Shown here: one piece after another, positions 37,745 through 46,469 of the stretch
Layout: each line of letters begins with the position of its first letter
Numbering within the stretch: the first letter of the stretch is position 1
NCBI GenBank assembly: GCA_002786165.1
Contig: PEQK01000012.1
Location: 248,001 to 312,000, forward strand
From: Legionella sp.
GTDB taxonomy: Bacteria > Pseudomonadota > Gammaproteobacteria > Legionellales > Legionellaceae
DNA length: 64,000 bases
Reading direction: 5' to 3'
Position numbers and translations under genes: made by a program
Notes under the pieces: generated by a model
Told to the model about the DNA's origin: nothing
Seen by the model: only the letters and a program-made list of their open reading frames with translations
Database searches by the model: none

Positions 37745-37777
37745 AAGTGATTGATTTTTAAAATCACTTGTTATTTT
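37745..37777 (+). terminator. Terminator after aldolase gene
   Basis: An 8-bp stem (aagtgatt at 37745-37752, aatcactt at 37762-37769) just after the aldolase stop is followed by a weak T-rich run (gttatttt). It probably ends the fpr-aldolase transcript. Confidence 0.55.
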
Positions 37778-37822
37778 GAGCGAAGCTCAGGAGCTATTCA
37801 AAAAATCCTGCTTCGCTCAAAA
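37774..37822. repeat. Perfect 13-bp inverted repeat
   Basis: ttttgagcgaagc (37774-37786) and its exact complement (37810-37822) enclose a 23-base loop with internal caggagctattc / aaaaaatcctg. This looks like a dispersed intergenic repeat unit, sitting between convergent genes. Confidence 0.55.
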
Positions 37823-37836
37823 CCAGGTCTACGGTT

Positions 37837-39891
37837 CTACTGTGTCAAGCTGGGCGCATCAAGTAACAAAGGGGTGCTTGGCACTTCAGGAGAAAAAAGG
37901 CTGTTTGAGCGTAATGGTGTGACCCTTGAATCAGACCAGAGTTGAAACAATAAATGCCCATCGACGTTATTTAAGTTGATCGCGAGTCGTCCCGATTGAA
38001 TAAGTTGAGTAAAATTTTCATCTTGTTGACACGTATAGAGCATATCAAACTCATCAAATAGACGTGTGGCCACCCGATTTTTGATGGCGTCCCATATGGC
38101 GTCGCTTTCTTCACCCAGTTCTCTAGTTTCTCCTCTTTGCCAAAACGCTAAGAAAAACTGGCCATCATGGTCAGCACCTCGCTTAGCCCTTGTTTGTAAA
38201 TACTCATCGGCTTCTTCTTGAACCACCAGACGCAATTTGTCTTGACTGGCTTGAATAAAAGCTGAGGATGAAATCTCTTCATAGGACTCATTTAGCTCTA
38301 AAATACCCAGATCAAGCAACATCATTTCTGCCAAGGCAGTGATATTTGGTCCCTTCTTTAAATGATTATCCTCATCATATAAAATGTTTTTGTAGCAAGA
38401 GGGAAAGTGCTCTGCACACCAACGTATCAAAATACCATGTAATTTACCAATAGGATTGATGACTTGATCGACCAAATAATTTGCGTGATAAGTCTGGGAA
38501 AAGAGCATTTTTTCCTGTTTAAAATCAAACCTTGATAAAGTAAAGTATATCGCTCTGTCACGATAAATATCGTTGGTATTTCTTTGCCGTAAAGTCAGAG
38601 TGGGATTGCGTAAATAAAAATTAGCGCCAAACAACCTCACAAAATTTTCATAAGTATGATAATCATCCAAATCAGCAAACACGGTGTTAAATACCTGAGG
38701 ATGCTTTTCTTTTAACAAACGTGCTGTCTTATAGTAATACGTTCGAAAGGCTCTTTCTCGGGCTGCTTGTGCTTGCAGCATCGCCTCTTCGCGTAAAGTG
38801 TGCACATTATTACTTAAATAACCCAGCTCTTCAGCCAAACTACTTAATGTTTCTAAATAGATACGATTACAATGTGAGCCAGTGGTGATAGCAATCGCTA
38901 ACAAAACATCGCGTTGTAGTGCGACAGGGCTACGATTCATCTTGTCTAAAATGAGCCGGGCATACCGATGAAGTATAGCGATTTGTTGAGCATTCAAATC
39001 TTTATACGATGGGTGAGAAAGACGCTCGACATAATACGTCATTTCTCGTTTAAGAAAAGCGATTTGGACATCTACGAGTGCTGTTTCGGGCGATAAACCC
39101 AATTCTGTTTGACGTTCAGATAAAGACAACTCATGATATTTATCATGCAAGCACATTTGATTAGCAATACTATCTCTAAAGGTTGGTGACGTAAAATCCA
39201 ATTGGTCAAACAATATCAAATACTCATCGTAATCAACCACAGGTGCATCAGCCAATATTTTTTCAACCAATGCGGCACTTTCATAGAAATGATTAAACGT
39301 CACGTGAACACCATTGGGCAGTACGTCATGAAATAAAGCTTTTTTAAGAACAGCGATCACTCCATTCGAAATGTGTTTACCAGTTATACGGACATATAAC
39401 GCTAAGAGTGTATCTACGATCAATCCAAATTGGACCTTACTCTCTTTAGAAGCATGAACACTTTGATATTTTCTGTGATGATTGATCAGAGAAACCACCT
39501 GCTCAGATGCATCGGGAGCATGCTCTGAAACAAAGCCCACGGTCAATTTTTTTTCAGGATCAGCCATAGGAAATTGCGCGGTTGGACTATCCACATTCCA
39601 AAAATGACAACGAAGATAATCAAAAGCAACAAACCCTACACTGGCCAAAAAAAACGAAATATTGAACCAACTTGTGAGACCAAAGGTACTACTGGATAAC
39701 AAAAAAACATTTAAGTATAAAAAAGGTGTTTGGAGAAATGTCGGGAAATACCCAGATTGATTGATGAGATGAATCAGATACATGCCCAAAGATACACTTC
39801 CATACAGGGGGGCACCAAAAAATATACAAGAGACCAAAGATAAAACATAGAACGGACTAAGGAATTTATCGAGTGTGCGACTCAAAAACAA
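37837..39891 (-). CDS. Orphan membrane protein, 684 aa, candidate effector
   Basis: I recognise no family. The N-terminal ~110 residues hold three or four hydrophobic segments; the remaining ~570 residues are a soluble, helix-rich, Glu- and Tyr-containing domain with no visible catalytic motif. Translation likely starts at TTG 39891, overlapping the end of the small upstream gene by 10 bp, which indicates coupling. The protein has a Ser/Pro/Leu-rich C-terminus (SPEVPSTPLLLDAPSLTQ). With the upstream gene it forms a two-gene unit under a Fur-box-like site. A host-directed role is possible but unproven. Confidence 0.5.
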   Translation of the reverse strand: MFLSRTLDKFLSPFYVLSLVSCIFFGAPLYGSVSLGMYLIHLINQSGYFPTFLQTPFLYLNVFLLSSSTFGLTSWFNISFFLASVGFVAFDYLRCHFWNVDSPTAQFPMADPEKKLTVGFVSEHAPDASEQVVSLINHHRKYQSVHASKESKVQFGLIVDTLLALYVRITGKHISNGVIAVLKKALFHDVLPNGVHVTFNHFYESAALVEKILADAPVVDYDEYLILFDQLDFTSPTFRDSIANQMCLHDKYHELSLSERQTELGLSPETALVDVQIAFLKREMTYYVERLSHPSYKDLNAQQIAILHRYARLILDKMNRSPVALQRDVLLAIAITTGSHCNRIYLETLSSLAEELGYLSNNVHTLREEAMLQAQAARERAFRTYYYKTARLLKEKHPQVFNTVFADLDDYHTYENFVRLFGANFYLRNPTLTLRQRNTNDIYRDRAIYFTLSRFDFKQEKMLFSQTYHANYLVDQVINPIGKLHGILIRWCAEHFPSCYKNILYDEDNHLKKGPNITALAEMMLLDLGILELNESYEEISSSAFIQASQDKLRLVVQEEADEYLQTRAKRGADHDGQFFLAFWQRGETRELGEESDAIWDAIKNRVATRLFDEFDMLYTCQQDENFTQLIQSGRLAINLNNVDGHLLFQLWSDSRVTPLRSNSLFSPEVPSTPLLLDAPSLTQ

Positions 39892-40238
39892 ACATCTATG
39901 AGCAATTTATTGCGATGTAAATCATAAGGCAAAGATTGGATACGAGCCTCTTCTTCATGATTGCTATAAATTTGGTTTTGGTGCCCGACCGAAGCAATAT
40001 AATACACACATGCCAAAAAAGCAGTAAAAACCAGGCTGTAGAGCGTGATATGCATGGCAGGCCACAAAATAGTCAACGGCGCCAATACTGAGCGCACAAG
40101 TGCAGCACCACTCACAAATGACCAGATTCTATTCTTAGTACCCCCATCTACGATTTCTTGATGAAATGCCTGAGTCGATGCGACCAGAAAGGCACTCGCC
40201 GTGGCGGATACAAGCAATTCGATAGAGATGTTATCCAT
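39882..40238 (-). CDS. Small membrane protein coupled to 684-aa orphan
   Basis: A 118-aa protein (ATG 40238; an in-frame TTG lies two codons before). It has three hydrophobic segments (~10-25, ~42-62 and ~66-86), then a charged C-terminus ending in LLIDVCF. Its stop overlaps the start of the 684-aa gene. A candidate Fur-binding site lies about 45-63 bp upstream, so the pair may respond to iron. Not recognised. Confidence 0.5.
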   Translation of the reverse strand: MDNISIELLVSATASAFLVASTQAFHQEIVDGGTKNRIWSFVSGAALVRSVLAPLTILWPAMHITLYSLVFTAFLACVYYIASVGHQNQIYSNHEEEARIQSLPYDLHRNKLLIDVCF

Positions 40239-40282
40239 AGTCAACGCCCATAAGTCAGGGTAACAATGGATAGCATCTTATC

Positions 40283-40301
40283 AATAATGAGAATCATTCG
40301 C
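40283..40301 (-). promoter_or_regulatory. Candidate Fur box
   Basis: This 19-bp stretch (contains aatgagaatcatt) matches the 19-bp Fur consensus gataatgataatcattatc at 15 of 19 positions. It lies inside a wider palindrome (tcaataat at 40281-40288, attattga at 40303-40310) directly upstream of the leftward two-gene membrane-protein unit. Confidence 0.5.
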
Positions 40302-40327
40302 AATTATTGATTTGATACCTCACGGTG

Positions 40328-41929
40328 TCAACAATCATCATACTCAATCATCACCTCATCCAAAGCATATTGCACATCGGTCTCGCCAAACCCCAGATCG
40401 CGACTCGCAGCAAGAATGCCGCAAGCACCCTCTGCAAAATTGGAAGTAGGCGTCCAATAATCCATATTGGCTTTGATCATCACACGAAATGCTTTGCCTG
40501 GATTCCATCCGGGACGTTGCGATAACAGATAAAACAGATGGTTGTACACCCCACTGCTATGATGCACATCCATGTCTCTGCGATATCGATCCGCACGCTC
40601 AATGGACACACCATCTAAACTAGGCCGGTGTAAAAACCGCAAAGCACCCCTGCCTTTCATAATGTCACCTCCAATTTGCCAGCTGGCTTTTCCATATACA
40701 AAATATTCTGCCGCTTGCGCCGCCATATCTGAAAATGATTCATTGATACCCCCGGCTTGCCCGTGATAAAGCAATCCCGAATGTTGCTGGGTAAACCCAT
40801 GACTGATTTCATGTGCCGCAATCCCTAATGATACCAAGGGATGAATGGCGCCATCCCCATCTCCAAATGTCATTTGTCGACCATCCCAAAATGCATTGGC
40901 ATAGTGCCTACTATAATGAACACGCAAAATAAGTTGCATGGGTTTATACCCCACACGCAATACGTCCACTCCATATTGGGTTCGATACATATTTTTTACC
41001 AATTCACCTGCATACATGGCATCATTAGACACCGAATAACCTCCATTGACTTCATCATACCCATCCCCTTCAGAACCGGTCCAATATTCTTTAGTAGCGT
41101 GCTCTTCTTCACAATCAAAACTCATGGGGATGGTTTGACGTTGGGTATGATGTCCCATATCCACCACCAAAACATGATCATTTTCTAGAAAACACCGGCC
41201 TGAATTTTCATCCCTAATCAGGTCAAGAAAAGGTAATTCTTTTCCAAATTGGTGTTTCCCAATGCGGGTGTTTCCTCCAAATCCTAAACCACGGACTCTT
41301 TGTCTTACCGTTGCCAAATCATCCCATTGTGCCAATATTTGATTGGTTTTGGCCTCGATGATGAACGTGGGTCGACCAGGATCCCCTTGCTCTGGCTGTA
41401 AAAAAACTGAAACTTGATAAGCCCAATGCGCCTGTTGATGGTCATCGACATAGATCAACGGCGTGATTTGCTTTTCAGTCATGTGATGTTGAGGATATTT
41501 CTGAGCATAATGATGCAATACATGATCTGCTCGTGATACAAACCAAACCGGACGCGCCCCCAAATCATGCTGCAATTTTTGATACAGAACCCCATTCATT
41601 GAGATAGCTGCAAACGATGAGGAGTTATGAGGATGATGAAAGATCGCGTAACCACCCAATACTGAAAACCCGTCATAACGTTGCTGCATACGAATATGAT
41701 TCGTTTGATGCTCATCCATATGCTGATTGAGAAATAACAAATCGTGGGTGGCGGAAATCACTTGTTGCGGTGTTTGCTCAGATAAAGAAACAGGTATAAG
41801 CCGCTGTAAATCCGAGAAAGACAAATGCGCCAAAGACAAACGTTCTGCCGCATATAACGAGCCGGGGGATAAAAAAGAAGCGATAAGTGTGTTTAAACAC
41901 AACGCCAAGGTTGGTTTCAATACATCCAT
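40328..41929 (-). CDS. Secreted M4 zinc metalloprotease (thermolysin/ProA type)
   Basis: A 533-aa preproprotein: signal peptide (~1-27, ending SLYA), a propeptide of about 170 residues with FTP/PepSY-like features, and a thermolysin-like catalytic domain. The zinc site is HEISH (H373, E374, H377) with the third ligand E397 in GGINESFSD, exactly 20 residues on as in thermolysin. The proton-shuttle histidine is probably in MDVHHSSGVYNHLF. Legionella ProA/Msp is the best-known relative and is exported by type II secretion. Its upstream 231-bp region has no recognisable gene. Confidence 0.93.
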   Translation of the reverse strand: MDVLKPTLALCLNTLIASFLSPGSLYAAERLSLAHLSFSDLQRLIPVSLSEQTPQQVISATHDLLFLNQHMDEHQTNHIRMQQRYDGFSVLGGYAIFHHPHNSSSFAAISMNGVLYQKLQHDLGARPVWFVSRADHVLHHYAQKYPQHHMTEKQITPLIYVDDHQQAHWAYQVSVFLQPEQGDPGRPTFIIEAKTNQILAQWDDLATVRQRVRGLGFGGNTRIGKHQFGKELPFLDLIRDENSGRCFLENDHVLVVDMGHHTQRQTIPMSFDCEEEHATKEYWTGSEGDGYDEVNGGYSVSNDAMYAGELVKNMYRTQYGVDVLRVGYKPMQLILRVHYSRHYANAFWDGRQMTFGDGDGAIHPLVSLGIAAHEISHGFTQQHSGLLYHGQAGGINESFSDMAAQAAEYFVYGKASWQIGGDIMKGRGALRFLHRPSLDGVSIERADRYRRDMDVHHSSGVYNHLFYLLSQRPGWNPGKAFRVMIKANMDYWTPTSNFAEGACGILAASRDLGFGETDVQYALDEVMIEYDDC

Positions 41930-42160
41930 TGTGGTAATACTCCCTATCTCAACCCATCACAAGGTGATGAAGTGAGGCTGACGGTTAGACAAAAAGCAAG
42001 TTCCATTCTTGCTATCAACAAAGTCTAATCAACCTATAGGGTTCAATCAATAGGACATCACGTATTTCATGATAAATAAGTAGCATGAGCGCTCTAAAAC
42101 GATCGCGTCATCCTCTGGTTGGACTCTTGTGCCACTTTGATCAATATTTAAAACAGATAC

Positions 42161-43048
42161 CTAAGCATATTTCAGTCCATTCACCGGCGTATTTTTATGA
42201 TAAATATAATGTTGCACAATTTGATCAGCCTGTTCCGCGGTTAAAGGTTTGCTAATGACACCATCCATAAAATAATAATCGCAATCATATTTCACCAAAT
42301 CAGCTTGAAACGACGTCAAAGCAATAATGGGCACATGAAATTCAGTATCTTTTTCAAATTGACGAAATTGTTTAGACAAAATGTAACCCGAAGTATCTTC
42401 TAGTCCTATGTCCATAATCACCAAATTATATTTACCAGGTTGGAACAATGCCAACGCTTGTTGCCCAGAATCAGCACAATCTACCGAGCAATTCAAAGCA
42501 AGCAATAAAGATTCTTCCACTTGTTTGGCGATCAAATTATCTTCAACAATGAGCACACGTGGCGCGCTCGACAACGCATCTTGCGGAATATCCGCTACTT
42601 CAGGAGACGGCTCGTTGACAGAAATGGCATCTTCTTGTACTTCCATCAAAATCACAACTGCACCGATCACACGCCCGGATTGATCTAACAAAGGCTCACG
42701 CTTGCAGGTAAAATGCTGGATCGTACCATTTTTATGCAAAATAGGCGGCAATCGTTTATCCTGCATGGCTTCGCCAGAAAATATCACTTTCATATCATCC
42801 AAACGAAATGCCTCAATGATTTTTTCAGACCATTGCGACGCTTTGGCTAATTTATCATAAGGATATCCGCCAAAATCATGGATGCTCTTCAAATCAAGTA
42901 ATTGGCTAAATGACGTATTACATCCTTGCAGCATACAATGCTCATCAATCCAATACACCAAATATGGCATACAATTTAAAATAGAAGAATAATAATGCCG
43001 AATCTCTTGGAGCTCGGCTTGCTTTCCTTGCTTGCTCTTATCAACCAT
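42161..43048 (-). CDS. PAS-REC response regulator without output domain
   Basis: A 295-aa protein: a PAS/PAC sensor domain (~15-140; YLVYWIDEHCMLQGCN, then FTCKREPLLDQSGRVIG) and a C-terminal receiver domain (~165-285; RVLIVEDNLIAKQVEE, phospho-acceptor Asp in LVIMDIGLEDTSGY, conserved Thr in ALTSFQ, Lys in GVISKPL). There is no histidine kinase or DNA-binding output domain. It could be an adaptor that receives phosphate from a hybrid kinase encoded elsewhere, as the receiver sequence is of the ArcB/TorS-like hybrid type. It could also be the remnant of a larger kinase. Confidence 0.8.
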   Translation of the reverse strand: MVDKSKQGKQAELQEIRHYYSSILNCMPYLVYWIDEHCMLQGCNTSFSQLLDLKSIHDFGGYPYDKLAKASQWSEKIIEAFRLDDMKVIFSGEAMQDKRLPPILHKNGTIQHFTCKREPLLDQSGRVIGAVVILMEVQEDAISVNEPSPEVADIPQDALSSAPRVLIVEDNLIAKQVEESLLLALNCSVDCADSGQQALALFQPGKYNLVIMDIGLEDTSGYILSKQFRQFEKDTEFHVPIIALTSFQADLVKYDCDYYFMDGVISKPLTAEQADQIVQHYIYHKNTPVNGLKYA

Positions 43049-43196
43049 AGGTTGACTCCCAATAATTAATTACACATGAGACTTGACGATTGAGACATAT
43101 GACACTAAAATTACCAACCTATTATGGTCAGCTGTGATCATTTTTTAATTTATACTATGCACCATATCATAGTATGTAACAAATGAGGAATAAACA

Positions 43197-43430
43197 ATGC
43201 CTACCGTTCGCGTGAAAGAAGGCGAAAATCCTGAATATGCACTGCGTCGATTCAAACGCTCTTGTGAAAAAGCCGGTCTTTTAACGGAATTGCGTCGTCG
43301 AGAATTTTATGAAAAGCCTACTGCTGAGCGCAAACGTAAGCAAGCAGCTGCTGTGAAACGTCATCTTAAGAAAACATCTCGCGATATCATCACCGGTCGT
43401 ACAGATCGCCGTAGAAGACGTAGTGAATGA
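43197..43430 (+). CDS. rpsU: 30S ribosomal protein S21
   Basis: A 77-aa bS21. [21 protein letters not shown] is diagnostic, followed by the basic C-terminus [10 protein letters not shown]. It is slightly longer than the E. coli form (71 aa). GAGG lies eight bases before the ATG. It overlaps the yqeY start by 4 bp, giving the usual start of the rpsU-yqeY-dnaG-rpoD cluster. An 8-bp inverted repeat (43152-43159 and 43168-43175) lies in its upstream region. Confidence 0.96.
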   Translation: MPTVRVKEGENPEYALRRFKRSCEKAGLLTELRRREFYEKPTAERKRKQAAAVKRHLKKTSRDIITGRTDRRRRRSE

Positions 43431-43867
43431 CTATTAAAGAACAGTTGACCGCTGATCTAAAAGACACGATGCGGGCCCAAGATAAAAAAAAGCTGGGCGT
43501 TTTACGTTTAATCACTGCTGCCATCAAACAAATCGAAGTAGATGAACGTATTGATGTAGACGATGCTCGTGTCCTGGTTATTTTAGATAAAATGGTCAAA
43601 CAGCGTAAAGAATCTCTTCAACAATTTCAAGCCGCTGGTAGAGATGATTTGGTAGCCCAAGAGCAATACGAGTTAGAGTTGATTCAAGGTTATCTACCCA
43701 CACCACTCACCGACGCTGAAATTTCTGTCCTGATTGAAGACGCATTTCGTATCACCCAAGCAGAGAAGTTATCCGATATGGGCAAAGTCATGGCTCATCT
43801 CAAACCGTTGATGCAAGGTCGCGCCGATATGAGCAAAATTAGCGCGCTGATCAAAGAGCGATTATAA
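43427..43867 (+). CDS. yqeY: GatB/YqeY-domain protein
   Basis: A 146-aa protein matching YqeY ([61 protein letters not shown]). The domain also forms the C-terminus of GatB and may bind tRNA. Its cellular role is not established. It overlaps rpsU by 4 bp (ATGA), a common arrangement in this cluster. Confidence 0.92.
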   Translation: MTIKEQLTADLKDTMRAQDKKKLGVLRLITAAIKQIEVDERIDVDDARVLVILDKMVKQRKESLQQFQAAGRDDLVAQEQYELELIQGYLPTPLTDAEISVLIEDAFRITQAEKLSDMGKVMAHLKPLMQGRADMSKISALIKERL

Positions 43868-43899
43868 TATCTGTTTACATAGGTCTTTGCGGTGACCAA

Positions 43900-43919
43900 A
43901 TCCCTGCTTACGCAGGGAT
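43900..43919. repeat. Hairpin between yqeY and dnaG
   Basis: A perfect 8-bp stem (atccctgc / gcagggat) with a 4-base loop. The sequence resembles dispersed repeats of the type common in intergenic regions of proteobacteria. It may attenuate transcription from rpsU into dnaG. Confidence 0.45.
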
Positions 43920-43948
43920 GACACAGACTATTTGGAGCGACCTACACC

Positions 43949-45685
43949 ATGCATGGTCTTATCCCTCGACATTTTATTGATGAGCTTCTGGTTCGAATTG
44001 ATTTGGTCGATCTGATTGATTCTTATGTGCCCTTAAAAAAACGTGGCTTGAATCATCTTGCTTGTTGCCCGTTTCATCAAGAAAAAACCCCTTCTTTCAA
44101 TGTCATTCCCACCAAACAGTTCTATCATTGCTTTGGCTGTGGTGCAAGCGGCAATGCCATTAGCTTTATTATGAATTATCTCAACCAACCTTTCCCACAA
44201 GCCATTGAAACATTGGCCACCAAAGCTGGCATGCAAATCCCACGCGAACAAATGCCCGATCATTTGAAACAAGCGTTACCTCTTTATACTGTGCTGCAAA
44301 AAGTCTCTGAGTACTACCAACAAACTTTGAAAAACGCCGGTACAACCGCGATCGCTTATTTAAAACAACGTGGCGTCAGTGGCGACATTGCCAAACGATA
44401 TCAGATTGGTTACGCACCACAAGGCTGGCATACATTAGAGCAGTTTTTACCTAACCATCAAACGGAATTGTTGGCAACAGGCATGCTGATTCAAAAAGAA
44501 AATCAGCAAACATACGATCGCTACCGCCACCGCATTATGTTTCCAATTCATGATCGCCACGGGCGAATTACGGGATTTGGAGGACGTGCCATTGAAAGCG
44601 ACCAACAACCCAAATATTTAAACTCACCAGAAACGATTTTGTTCCAAAAGGGCCGAGAATTATATGGCTTATATCAAGTGATTCAGCAACAAAACACACC
44701 TGCATCCATTGTCATTGTAGAGGGTTATTTGGATGTGATTGCTTTGGCCCAACATGGTGTAGACTATGCCGTTGCTACATTAGGGACAGCTACCAGCGCG
44801 TATCATGTTCAATTGCTCAGTAAATACACTCAAGATTTGCGATTTTGTTTTGATGGCGACCAAGCAGGTCGACAGGCTGCGTGGCGCGCACTAGAAAATA
44901 GTTTGCCTTATTTAGAATCAGGATTACAAGCTCATTTTGTTTTTTTGCCCGAAGGACATGATCCAGACAGTTTCATACGTGCCGAAGGCAAAGACGTCTT
45001 TGAAGCTCATCTAAAAACAGCACTTCCTCTGAATCGTCTATTGTTTGATACGCTTTTAAAAGACCTTGATATCAGCGATATAGCAGGGAAAAGTCGCTTG
45101 ATTCATGCTGCAAAACCGTATTTAATGAAAATAGTGGATGAACCTTATAAGGCCCTTTTGATCGGAGAGTTAGCTCGGCTGACCCGCATCGACAGCCAAA
45201 AAATAGATCAATTGCTGCACGAAAACATCACACTTGAGCCACCCCCAACTCCGATCACGTCTGCCGCCATGCAACGAACACCATTACATATTGCACTGGC
45301 TTTAGTAATTCAAAATCCGACCCTTTATCAACCTGAAATCACGGCTATCGAGTTACCTGCTAACGCGGAAACTGAGTATGCGTTACTGGACACGCTCATG
45401 CGTCATCTGGTCGAGCACCCTAATTTGAACACCGCTACCCTCATAGAGCACTTTCGAGACTCATCTTGGTTTGATGCGATACAGCAATTGGCATCATGGG
45501 AACATCTAGTACCTGAGCATGCACAATCGAGGGAATTTGCCGATATCATCACCTTCCTCAATAAAAAAAATCAGGAACTCATTGTTCGGCAGTTGATTGA
45601 AAAATCAAAGCACCAACAATTGAGCGAAGAAGAACGCCATCTATTACAGCAAATGCTCCGAGATCGCCATAAAACCATCACGTAA
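43949..45685 (+). CDS. dnaG: DNA primase
   Basis: A 578-aa DnaG. The N-terminal zinc finger is seen in LACCPFHQEKTPSF and FYHCFGCGASGNAISF. The TOPRIM core has VIVEGYLDVIAL and DGDQAGR. The C-terminal helicase-binding domain covers roughly the last 140 residues. It makes RNA primers for replication. It lies 81 bp after yqeY, with GGAG upstream. In contrast to the classical cluster, rpoD does not follow directly; an opposite-strand gene intervenes. Confidence 0.97.
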   Translation: MHGLIPRHFIDELLVRIDLVDLIDSYVPLKKRGLNHLACCPFHQEKTPSFNVIPTKQFYHCFGCGASGNAISFIMNYLNQPFPQAIETLATKAGMQIPREQMPDHLKQALPLYTVLQKVSEYYQQTLKNAGTTAIAYLKQRGVSGDIAKRYQIGYAPQGWHTLEQFLPNHQTELLATGMLIQKENQQTYDRYRHRIMFPIHDRHGRITGFGGRAIESDQQPKYLNSPETILFQKGRELYGLYQVIQQQNTPASIVIVEGYLDVIALAQHGVDYAVATLGTATSAYHVQLLSKYTQDLRFCFDGDQAGRQAAWRALENSLPYLESGLQAHFVFLPEGHDPDSFIRAEGKDVFEAHLKTALPLNRLLFDTLLKDLDISDIAGKSRLIHAAKPYLMKIVDEPYKALLIGELARLTRIDSQKIDQLLHENITLEPPPTPITSAAMQRTPLHIALALVIQNPTLYQPEITAIELPANAETEYALLDTLMRHLVEHPNLNTATLIEHFRDSSWFDAIQQLASWEHLVPEHAQSREFADIITFLNKKNQELIVRQLIEKSKHQQLSEEERHLLQQMLRDRHKTIT

Positions 45686-45724
45686 TGAACTATATATCTT
45701 TATAAAACAGTGTCATCAAAGCAA

Positions 45725-46141
45725 CTATTTTGATACTGTTTCAGGAAACTCAGAAATCGAAATTTTTTCTCCTTCTAAGCTCAGTGAACAAAGAATTTTT
45801 GAGTGTTTATGTACGGTGATCACACTGTCATTAGAATATAAGCTACTCTCCCAAAACGAATCGAGTACGCGATAATGCAACATATACACGCCCAAACTGT
45901 CCTCATCAAAACTAATGACATTAGAATCATAAGATTTGTCTCGCCACATTGTAAAGGGGTACAAAGACCCTTTGTGAGACATTCCTCGCGTATCTATCAA
46001 ATCATACTTAATATATGCATTTTTTTCAGTATTCGTAATGAAAAACAACACTTTTCCCGGTTGACTGTCAGCTGCGTGCACTGAATAAACAAAAAATAAT
46101 AACAAGCTAATTATTTGCGTAAAACCTCTTAATTTCTTCAT
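45725..46141 (-). CDS. Small secreted orphan protein, 138 aa
   Basis: A signal peptide (~1-23; hydrophobic SLLLFFVYSVHA) leads to a mature domain of about 115 residues that is beta-rich with many Tyr and Ser and one cysteine. I recognise no family. It is on the strand opposite to dnaG and rpoD, splitting the usual operon; it converges on dnaG with a 39-bp gap and diverges from rpoD. Confidence 0.5.
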   Translation of the reverse strand: MKKLRGFTQIISLLLFFVYSVHAADSQPGKVLFFITNTEKNAYIKYDLIDTRGMSHKGSLYPFTMWRDKSYDSNVISFDEDSLGVYMLHYRVLDSFWESSLYSNDSVITVHKHSKILCSLSLEGEKISISEFPETVSK

Positions 46142-46469
46142 TAATAAACGCCTAAATTGACAAAAATTATTACAATAATACCTTCTAAAAAAAGATTATC
46201 AAGCAAAATTTAGACAATCACTCTTGCCTGAGTCAATTCCTTTCGCATTATTAAAGAGAAAAGAGGGGAGTTATTGCCATAAAAATGGTAGCCTCAAGAT
46301 AAATCTTAACCAAAATTAATATCATCTGACCGGTTTGAAATAAATATAACAAATATGCTGGCATGTTTTTTGTAGCCAGTCTATAATTAAGGCTTTCTAG
46401 CTTGTTATCGATTATCCTCCATCGATAGTTCCTGGGTCTATTTCTTTAGTAAAGGCATATGTATTCATT
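46142..46469 (+). promoter_or_regulatory. rpoD upstream region with candidate promoter
   Basis: No gene is visible in these 328 bases. The best promoter is CTGGCA (46358-46363), an 18-base spacer, then a perfect TATAAT (46382-46387), which would give a leader of about 75 bases with a short inverted repeat (atcgat ... atcgat near 46408-46427). The presence of a dedicated promoter fits the separation of rpoD from dnaG. Confidence 0.5.

Noticed and set aside
40281-40310. Intrinsic terminator downstream of the M4 protease gene
   Set aside because: The palindrome is AT-rich with an interrupted arm and no T-run, and it matches a Fur site; the protease reads toward it, so a terminator role is not excluded but is weaker.
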